Source: DATMER01 sp040349255
GTDB taxonomy: Bacteria > Acidobacteriota > Thermoanaerobaculia > Multivoradales > UBA5704
Direction: 5' to 3'
Assembly (NCBI GenBank): GCA_040349255.1
Contig: JBEQUE010000144.1
Coordinates: forward strand, 36,652-100,651
DNA: 64,000 bases
Under the pieces are notes generated by a model. That model was given only the letters and a program-made list of their open reading frames with translations, was not told where the DNA came from and did not search any database. Of this stretch, positions 57,831 through 64,000 are shown in pieces; the first letter of the stretch is position 1, and each line of letters begins with the position of its first letter. The position numbers were made by a program, and so were the translations under genes.

Positions 57831-60482
57831 CTACCCCGCCAGCTCCGGCACCAGCTCGTCGATCCGCTCCTGGACCTCGATCGTCCGGCCGATCGCCGTG
57901 GCCGTCCGGGCGAACGCCTGGAATTCGGCCAGGGTGAGAATCCTGCCGGCCCGGTCCTGGAGCCAGCGGTCGAGCACCGGGTAGCCGCCGACGCGGTAGC
58001 GCCAGACCCGCGGCGGAATGCCCTCGAAACAAAGGCCCTTGTCGTTGACATACACCCGGCGCTCGGTCTCCTGGTAGTTCCGGAGCGATCGCTTCGACCG
58101 TCCGAGCCGCTCGCCGCCATCCCCGAGGAAGTGGACGGTGGGCTCCAGTGGAACCCGCGGCAGATGGAGGTCCACCAGCTCCGCGCCGAGCCGGGACAGC
58201 AACCGGAACAGTCCCAGACTCTCCGGGAAGGGGATGCGCGGGAAGCCCTCGGCCAGGAAGGCGGCGTAGCGGTCGCGATAGGTCTCGCTGTAGAGCACCG
58301 CGTAGACGTAGGAGAAGACCGCCTCCGCCGTGACCGGCTCCCTGAAGCGGCTCTCCAGGAAGGCGAAGACCCAGGGGGCCACGTTCGGAGCGCACCGGCC
58401 GGCGTCGAGCCGGTCCTCTCCGGACAGCAGATACAGCGGGAAGACGGAGTTGATGTCGTACGAGCCGACCGCCTTGTGCGCCGCGATCCGGTCCGTCACC
58501 AGCGCACTCAGCGCGCCCGGCCCGGCCCGGCTCCGGCGCGGCACCACCAGCGCCCGGTTCGACCCGCCGAGCAGGTGGCGCATGATCGTCTCGCGCGGCC
58601 GTTCGATCAGATAGTCGGCGTAGAAGATCGGCCGGTAGTCGAACGGCCGGTAGAGGATCTCCGTGAACCGCGACTCCCACCGGCCGTCGGCCGCGGCCCG
58701 CCGCACGGCCTCGGACTTCGTCCAGGTCCCGGTGTCCGGCAGGGTCGGCAGGACGTCGCCCAGCCCGTTCCGGAACGCCACGATGTCCTCGCGCAGGGTG
58801 TCGCGGTCGAAACCGATCACGAGCCGGTCGCGGGCCGTGAGCACGCCGGCCGAATGCCGCAGGAAGATGTCGGTCAGCGGGACGCCGCGCGCATACGCCT
58901 CCTCCAGCCTCGAATCCCGACCCACGAAGAGGTAGGACGGCGCCGGAGGGTCGAGGTCCGCCCACGGCGTGGAGCCCACGTCCCGGGCCGCGAGCCAGCG
59001 GAGCTTCTTCAGCCGGTTGCCCCAGAGGTCGTGGCGCGCGATCCTCTTCGGCAGCCCCGGCTTCTTCACGAGCAGCAGGATCGAGATCCCCCGCCCGACG
59101 TCCTCGAAAACGTTTTCATCCACGCCGCCGTCCGGAGCCTCCTCCTTCCTGCGCCGGTTGCCGTGGAGGTCCAGGAGATAGACCTCCTCGAAGCTGTTCA
59201 TCAGCGACCTGCGAAGGCCGCGGAAGGTCGGGTTGTCCAGATAGCCGTGGTTGAGGACGAGCCCCACCACGCCCTCGCCGGCCTCGTCGATCCTGCGCTG
59301 GGCGAAGCGGAGGAACTTCACGTAGTCGTCCTGCAGCCACTTGGCGTTCTTCTCGCCCAGCGGCTGGCCGTCCACCCGGTAGTACCCCTCGTCGCCGGGC
59401 GCGTGGGGCTCGCGGAGCAGCCGGTCCGCGGCCTCCGTGCGGTTCTCCGACCAGCCCGAGTACGGCGGGTTCCCGATCACCACGCAGATCCGCCGGTCCT
59501 CCTTGACCTCCGCGGCCTTGCGCACCTCGCGGGCCAGCGACGGGAAGCCCGGCAGCGACGCCTGCTCGAGGTCCTCCCGCTCCAGCGCGTTGGTCAGCAG
59601 GAGGTTGACCCGGTCCGTCTCGCGCAGCGCGTAGCCCTGCTCGGCGAGGAACAGGCTCATCTTCAGATGGCCGATGGCGTACGGGGCCATCATCAGCTCG
59701 AATCCGAAGCCGTGCGGGAGCAGGTGGTCGCGGACCAGCGCCGGCACGGCGGCGCGGCCGTATTTCGCGCCGCAGGTCTCGATCGCCGTGCGGAACGCCT
59801 CGACCAGGAACGTCGTCGTGCCGGCGGCGGGATCGAGGAGCCAGACGCGCGGGTCGGCGAGACCGTCCGGCCGGTCGAGGCGGGTGCGCAGGAGATGGTC
59901 GACCGAGCGAACGACGTACGAGACCACCGCCGGAGGCGTGTAATAGACGCCGCGCCGGGTGCGCAGCCGCGAGTCGTAATGCCGGAGGAACGTCTCGTAG
60001 AAATGGAGGATCGGGTCGCGGTCGCCACGGTCCGCGAACTCGCGCTGCAGCGACCGCTTGAGGGCGGCCGGACGCACCAGATCGACCAGGCCGTCGACGA
60101 TCCTCCCGATCTCCGGCGGCGGCGAGAGGCAGACGTAGCGAAAGACGTCCCGGAGGATGCCGCTCGCCGGCGGGATGCGCTCGTAGAGCGTGCGGCGGTC
60201 GAGGTCGCCATCCTCCCAGCAGCGCGCGGCGAGCAGCCCGTAGGCGACCGTCTGGGCGTAGAGGTCCGCGAACTCCCGTTCGGAGAGGCTCCGGAACAGG
60301 TGGGACGAGAGAGTCCTGTAGAAGCCGGTCAGCTCCGACGGTTCCTCCCGGCCCTTGTCCCTCTCCAGCAACACTTCGACGGCCGCCTCCAGGACCCTCG
60401 CCTGGCGGGCCAGGGCCTGCGCCAGCGAGGCCGCGGATCGACCGGGCCGAAGGCCCGCCTGGAATGAATCCTGTTGCGTCAT
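57831..60482 (-). CDS. Type ISP-like DNA N6-adenine methyltransferase with specificity domain
   Basis: This is an 883-residue protein. Helical N-terminal region (1-175), then an N6-adenine MTase core with the SAM motif LLDPAAGTTTF (215-225) and catalytic NPPYSGWS (338-345). A C-terminal half resembles the LlaBIII-type specificity domain (FDYRPIFYADYLIERPR, RVYVNDKGLCFEGIPPRVWRYRVGGYPVLDRWL). The N-terminal nuclease and helicase domains of complete type ISP enzymes are missing, and no separate nuclease gene is nearby, so it may be a solitary methylase or depend on a distant partner. TATCCT lies 7 nt before the ATG, consistent with a leaderless mRNA. Confidence 0.8.
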   Translation of the reverse strand: MTQQDSFQAGLRPGRSAASLAQALARQARVLEAAVEVLLERDKGREEPSELTGFYRTLSSHLFRSLSEREFADLYAQTVAYGLLAARCWEDGDLDRRTLYERIPPASGILRDVFRYVCLSPPPEIGRIVDGLVDLVRPAALKRSLQREFADRGDRDPILHFYETFLRHYDSRLRTRRGVYYTPPAVVSYVVRSVDHLLRTRLDRPDGLADPRVWLLDPAAGTTTFLVEAFRTAIETCGAKYGRAAVPALVRDHLLPHGFGFELMMAPYAIGHLKMSLFLAEQGYALRETDRVNLLLTNALEREDLEQASLPGFPSLAREVRKAAEVKEDRRICVVIGNPPYSGWSENRTEAADRLLREPHAPGDEGYYRVDGQPLGEKNAKWLQDDYVKFLRFAQRRIDEAGEGVVGLVLNHGYLDNPTFRGLRRSLMNSFEEVYLLDLHGNRRRKEEAPDGGVDENVFEDVGRGISILLLVKKPGLPKRIARHDLWGNRLKKLRWLAARDVGSTPWADLDPPAPSYLFVGRDSRLEEAYARGVPLTDIFLRHSAGVLTARDRLVIGFDRDTLREDIVAFRNGLGDVLPTLPDTGTWTKSEAVRRAAADGRWESRFTEILYRPFDYRPIFYADYLIERPRETIMRHLLGGSNRALVVPRRSRAGPGALSALVTDRIAAHKAVGSYDINSVFPLYLLSGEDRLDAGRCAPNVAPWVFAFLESRFREPVTAEAVFSYVYAVLYSETYRDRYAAFLAEGFPRIPFPESLGLFRLLSRLGAELVDLHLPRVPLEPTVHFLGDGGERLGRSKRSLRNYQETERRVYVNDKGLCFEGIPPRVWRYRVGGYPVLDRWLQDRAGRILTLAEFQAFARTATAIGRTIEVQERIDELVPELAG

Positions 60483-60541
60483 CCCGGAAAGGATATAATC
60501 CGTTCCAGCCCCTTGGCAAGAGCCTGCGGCACGGAAAAGAG

Positions 60542-60961
60542 TCACTTCTCCTCGGAAGCGGCACCTCCCGGGCTCGCCTCGGCGATGAGGGCGGCGACCA
60601 GGACGCCGATCAGCTCCGGAGTCAGACCCGGCACGGCAGGAGCGTCGGCGCAGCAGTCGCCATGGCGCCGTCCCGAGCCGCAGGGACACGGCTCCTCCCG
60701 CCCTGGCCGGGCGAGCGGCAACGGTTGGAAGTCGTTGCGCGGCAAAGGTGTGGCGTTCCAGATCTGCCTGCCCAGCTCCAGCGCGAGCGCCCGCGCCACG
60801 CGCTCGTCCAGGCCGGAGAAAATCTCCGGAAACCGCTCTGGCGCCTGCGACCGCATCCAGGAGAGAAACTCGTCTCCGTCCTGCCGGCGCAGCACCTCTC
60901 CGACCGCGCCCTTCAGAAGCCTGAGGAGCGCCTGCAACTCGATCTCGTGTTCTGGATTCAT
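60542..60961 (-). CDS. SEC-C motif protein
   Basis: This 139-residue protein has a helical N-terminus and the zinc-binding SEC-C motif CPCGSGRRHGDCC near residues 92-104, followed by a short hydrophobic helix (ELIGVLVAALIAEA). SEC-C motifs act as zinc-dependent protein- or ribosome-contact modules, as in the SecA tail. AGGAGG stands about 11 nt before the ATG. It lies 59 nt upstream of the methyltransferase on the same strand, and a TPR protein lies upstream of it; a functional link is unproven. Confidence 0.75.
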   Translation of the reverse strand: MNPEHEIELQALLRLLKGAVGEVLRRQDGDEFLSWMRSQAPERFPEIFSGLDERVARALALELGRQIWNATPLPRNDFQPLPLARPGREEPCPCGSGRRHGDCCADAPAVPGLTPELIGVLVAALIAEASPGGAASEEK

Positions 60962-61060
60962 GGTACCTGGTCCCTCCTATCGGCACGGAAAGTCGGCCCA
61001 TGTTACCGGACCAAGCTATACCGGGGAACCAGAAAAGGGAAATGAGCCTGAAGGCGGAAG

Positions 61061-62914
61061 CTAACGACGGCCTTTCTTCTTCCCGGTCTTGCCGCCACTC
61101 CTGCCTCCGCCCTTCCGGCGGGTGGAGACCCTGTCTCGCAGCCAGCCGAGAGCGCCGGGCGTGGCCTGCCAGACGTCCATGGAATCCATGGCGTACAGGA
61201 CCGCCTCGGACCGGCTGCCGGGAGCGACGAGCGGCGGCGGAGGCTCCGGCAGCTCCTCGGCATCGGCCAGCAGATACTCCGGAACGAACCGGTTGCGGGC
61301 GAGGGCGAGCGTCAGGCAGTTGCGCGCTCCAGGAGAGTCGCCTTCACGCCGGAGGGCGAGCAGCGTCCGCGAGTAGAGGGGGTGGGCCCGGCGTTCGTCG
61401 GGATGGGCGTCGAGGACGCGGGCCGCCTCCCCGTCGCGATCCAGGAGGAGCAGCGCATCCACGACACGGGCGAGCGCACCCTGATGGTCCTCCGGATCGA
61501 GCCGCAGCACCTCCTGGAAATGAGCGATGGCTTCCTCGTACCGGTCCGTCTCCCAGAGCGCCTCCGCCAGGCCGAACCGGGCGGACAGATACGGCTGGCC
61601 CTCGTAGGCCCAGAATTCCCCGGCGCTCTCGAAGAGGGCGGGATCGATGGCGCGCCCGGCCTCCTCCACGGCCCGCGCATACAGGGAGACCGCCCGGACC
61701 GGATCCCGCTCGCGCTCGGCGAGCAGCGTCCAGGCGTCGGCGCAGCCGGGCCAGAGGGTCAGGGCCTGGCGGACGAGAGCCACGCGGCGCCGGCCCATGG
61801 ACTCCCAGGCCTGATAGACCAGCCGCTGGGCTTCCATCCCGGGAGTCGCCGGCTCGGCTTCCTCCCCGGCCTCTTCCTCGCCCTCGGCCTCCCCCTCCGC
61901 CAGGAACAGGCCGTCGCGCCATTCCTCCGCGGGATCCTCCTCGAGATCGTCGAGATCCTCCTCCCCGAGGTCCTCGAAGTCGTCGTCCCAGCCGGGTTCC
62001 GGCGGGTGAAGCAGGTCGGGCAGGCCGAGGATCAGCCGCACGGGGCCGAGCGCGGTCTCCACGGTCTTCTCCCAGAGGCCGGAGTCCATCTCATCCTCCG
62101 TGGTGACCGCGAGCGCTCGAAGGACGGCCTCGAAGAAAGCGAGGAGACGGGAGTCGGGCCTCCGCTTCTCGCCGGCGGGCGTGGCGACCCGCGGGTAGTC
62201 CTCTCCGGTCACTGCGAGCCCGTGCCGTTCCCAGAGATAGAGATCGTGAGCGGGGATCATCCAGGGGGCCAGATAGATCACCAGCCACGGCTCCTCCTCG
62301 CCCGGCCCGGGACTGAACAGGACGCCGCGCTCCGGAAGGTCCCAGCCCAGAACGCCCACCGCCCGCACCAGGCCCCACGCCGGCGCTTCGACCTGGATCC
62401 TGTCCACCTCCTCCAGATGCCGCCACGGCTCGGCCCGGGCGCAGGACGCCGACGCTTCGGCGAAGGACGCGACCTGATCCAGCGTCACGCCGTCGCCTGC
62501 CAGGAGGCCCGGATCGTCCGCGAAGAGGCCCCGGATCAGCGCGTCGGCCGCCTGATCCAGCTCCGGCAGGCTTTCGACCTCCCGGACCTCGACACCATAG
62601 CGGAACAGGAAGCGCCGGAGCTCTTCGGCGAGCGCGGCCTCGGCCACCTCCAGCCGGCAGGGAAAGAACCCCAGATCGCCGGCGGCCTCGACCATCTCCT
62701 CTCCGATCCGGTCGGCCGCCGGTTGCGTCTCCTCCGGGGTGATGTCCTGGAGAAAGGTCCGGGAGGGCAGCCGGAGGCCGAGCACGCACCAGGGCCGGAA
62801 CGGCGGCCCATCGCCCGACCGACTGTCCGACTCCATCCAGAGTGGCAGGCGCAGCCGGACGACCTGCCAGATCTCTTCGCTCCGCGGAACCTGGGACGAC
62901 GCCGGGACTGCCAT
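61061..62914 (-). CDS. Large TPR-containing hypothetical protein
   Basis: This 617-residue soluble protein has an unrecognised N-terminal half (1-300) that may be a DUF-type domain with PWLVIYLAPWMIPAHDLYLW. An acidic low-complexity linker (about 320-370, long Glu/Asp runs) follows, then TPR-like helices (about 380-560, for example YEEAIAHFQEVLRLDPEDH) and a basic Lys/Arg/Gly-rich tail. AGGAAAGG before ATG 62914 sets the start. The acidic linker and basic tail suggest contact with nucleic acid or a scaffold role. No specific function. Confidence 0.65.
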   Translation of the reverse strand: MAVPASSQVPRSEEIWQVVRLRLPLWMESDSRSGDGPPFRPWCVLGLRLPSRTFLQDITPEETQPAADRIGEEMVEAAGDLGFFPCRLEVAEAALAEELRRFLFRYGVEVREVESLPELDQAADALIRGLFADDPGLLAGDGVTLDQVASFAEASASCARAEPWRHLEEVDRIQVEAPAWGLVRAVGVLGWDLPERGVLFSPGPGEEEPWLVIYLAPWMIPAHDLYLWERHGLAVTGEDYPRVATPAGEKRRPDSRLLAFFEAVLRALAVTTEDEMDSGLWEKTVETALGPVRLILGLPDLLHPPEPGWDDDFEDLGEEDLDDLEEDPAEEWRDGLFLAEGEAEGEEEAGEEAEPATPGMEAQRLVYQAWESMGRRRVALVRQALTLWPGCADAWTLLAERERDPVRAVSLYARAVEEAGRAIDPALFESAGEFWAYEGQPYLSARFGLAEALWETDRYEEAIAHFQEVLRLDPEDHQGALARVVDALLLLDRDGEAARVLDAHPDERRAHPLYSRTLLALRREGDSPGARNCLTLALARNRFVPEYLLADAEELPEPPPPLVAPGSRSEAVLYAMDSMDVWQATPGALGWLRDRVSTRRKGGGRSGGKTGKKKGRR

Positions 62915-63031
62915 GGACATGCCTTTCCTCCTGCCGAAAGACGGCAACAGGAGACGAGCATATCGGAGTGCAGGAATTTTTCAAACCGCCGGCATTTTAT
63001 TCCGTGCTGGGCTTGCGTGCCGGGCGGGCGG

Positions 63032-63526
63032 TCAGCGACCGGCCTGGGCCTTCTCGTCCTTCGGCTTCTTCCTCTGGCGCACGCGCCGGCGCCTGGGCTC
63101 TCCCGGCGCGACGTCGGTCGCGGCGCGGAGCAGGAAATCGCGGACGGAGATCCTGGGGTCGGCAGCCCGGTAGATCCTCTTGGCAACGGCCTGCATACCG
63201 GAGAACATGCGGTCGAGCTCCGCCTGATATTCGGGATCGTCGTCCGGAGGGATCGGCGCCTCGGGAGCGTTCCTCTCCCGCCTCAGGCGGGCCTCGATGG
63301 GCTCGAGCCGCTTGTACAGAGATCCCAGGCTCCCGCAGAGCGTCCAGAGCAGGTTCCGGTCGGTGTTGATCAGGATGAGGACGAGTTGCTCGTCCTTCAG
63401 GAGGAGACGCTCCTGCTCGAGCCGTTGCACCGTCCCGCTCGAGAAGCTGCAGACCTCATCCAGCTCGGCCTGCGTGAATCCCGCAGCTTTGCGCCATTGG
63501 GCGATCATGCTCCGAAAATCGATCAT
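63032..63526 (-). CDS. HTH DNA-binding protein
   Basis: This is a 164-residue protein. The N-terminal HTH (IAQWRKAAGFTQAELDEVCSFSSGTVQRLEQERLL) is XRE-like, with a long helical middle and a strongly basic C-terminal tail of Arg/Lys repeats. ATG 63526 is supported by a TACCAT box 7 nt upstream (possibly leaderless); ATG 63535 is an alternative. It may regulate the TPR gene that follows on the same strand. Confidence 0.6.
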   Translation of the reverse strand: MIDFRSMIAQWRKAAGFTQAELDEVCSFSSGTVQRLEQERLLLKDEQLVLILINTDRNLLWTLCGSLGSLYKRLEPIEARLRRERNAPEAPIPPDDDPEYQAELDRMFSGMQAVAKRIYRAADPRISVRDFLLRAATDVAPGEPRRRRVRQRKKPKDEKAQAGR

Positions 63527-63890
63527 GGAGCGCATGGTATTTATCGAACAAGGAAGGGGTCAATGACGGATCGACAGCACCTCTGGCTCACCCAAAGCAA
63601 CAACTTCGGCGCATAACTCAACCTTTGGTGTTGGGAAGCCCCCACGGCGTAGCCGTAACTCGGTGAAAAGAGGGTTCTGGCCGTCGTGTTTCGGCCGCAC
63701 GCCACTCCTGTTTTCGGGTTCGGGCTCGGCGATATATGGGGGGAGCACGGCGGATTCGCCGTGGGATGCCGGAGGCCCGGGCGGGTCGCGTCGAGCCACG
63801 ATTCGACCGGCGGGCTGGTCAGGCTGGACAGAGCCGATTGGCCATGTCACTCTCCGCCGCACAGCAACACCTCGATCGCAAGGAGATCCG
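63527..63890. other. Intergenic gap without a recognised gene
   Basis: About 360 bases of lower GC with small open frames but no family match. It must hold the divergent promoters of the HTH gene (minus) and of the secreted protein (plus). An AAGGAGA ribosome site is at 63880-63886. Confidence 0.45.
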
Positions 63891-64000
63891 ATGAAGCTCA
63901 AGCGACTGTCGTCCCTGCTGTGCCTCTTCGCCCTCGCCCTGCTGTTCAGCAGTCTGGCCGCCGCCGAGCCGGCGGCCGTTGCGCCGGCGCCGTCCGTGAC
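63891..64000 (+). CDS. Start of a secreted protein, cut off by the window end
   Basis: Only the first 36 codons are visible. They encode a Sec signal peptide (MKLKRLSSLLCLFALALL through LAAAEP, with a plausible AxA cleavage site) followed by an Ala/Pro/Val-rich start. AAGGAGATCC precedes the ATG. The mature protein lies outside the window. Confidence 0.75.
   Translation, partial: MKLKRLSSLLCLFALALLFSSLAAAEPAAVAPAPSV

Noticed and set aside
58131..60467. 778-residue plus-strand frame opposite the methyltransferase
   Set aside because: It is a shadow of the conserved methylase codons on the other strand. Its Arg/Gln/Glu-rich composition without motifs is typical of antisense frames in GC-rich DNA.

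Overview
The window is bacterial chromosome, mostly very GC-rich (by eye well above 60%), densely coded, with many ATGA-type overlaps. Several families are ones I associate with Acidobacteriota, perhaps class Thermoanaerobaculia: ELWxxDGT-repeat secreted proteins, fused multi-spanning spermidine-synthase-like proteins, PGPGW proteins and LxLxKETL lanthipeptide leaders. This placement is an inference from gene content, not from a marker gene. No rRNA, tRNA, insertion sequence or CRISPR array was seen.

Layout. 0-4.5 kb is clearly lower in GC and holds a three-gene operon (myo-inositol-1-phosphate synthase, DegT aminotransferase, BtrN-like radical SAM enzyme) that looks like an aminocyclitol pathway, probably acquired. 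4.9-5.8 kb has two tandem paralogous coiled-coil proteins. 6.2-7.7 kb has an HTH regulator, a striking 20-bp-period inverted repeat array, and a VapBC module whose toxin is cut off by that array. 7.7-12.6 kb is an iron-uptake operon: Fur, an FTR1-DUF2318 fusion, two FtsX-type permeases and an ABC ATPase with a DtxR-like tail. 12.7-20.3 kb is housekeeping (citrate synthase, a MacAB-like efflux operon, QueD, threonine dehydratase). 20.4-26.1 kb contains a spermidine-synthase-like membrane protein, a deleted PIN toxin gene, a DUF4157 double-metallopeptidase protein, and a second toxin-antitoxin locus whose toxin is again interrupted by a short-period (21-bp) repeat array.

26.7-34.6 kb is a complete four-gene Wadjet (JetABCD) anti-plasmid system. 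34.7-54 kb is largely core: a double TonB-domain protein, an ELWxxDGT repeat protein, an epimerase, aconitase, YqgE, NUDIX, endonuclease III, an SDR, two small cytochromes c, a DUF2231 protein, an MgtE-N/CBS plus NRAMP pair, and HrpB helicase. Immediately after hrpB lies a 52-residue lanthipeptide-type precursor gene, flanked by a duplicated scrap of the hrpB 3' end. 54.3-64 kb holds a metallophosphatase, an SdiA-regulated-type protein, a HepT-like protein, a DinB remnant, a large type ISP-like DNA methyltransferase, SEC-C and TPR proteins, an HTH protein, and the start of a secreted protein.

How it fits together. Three toxin-antitoxin loci, all with damaged toxins, plus Wadjet and a solitary methyltransferase give the window the look of core genome interrupted by defence and addiction islands. 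Many operon-leading genes have a TAnnnT box only 5-10 nt before the start codon and little Shine-Dalgarno sequence, suggesting frequent leaderless transcripts, while internal genes use strong AGGAGG sites.
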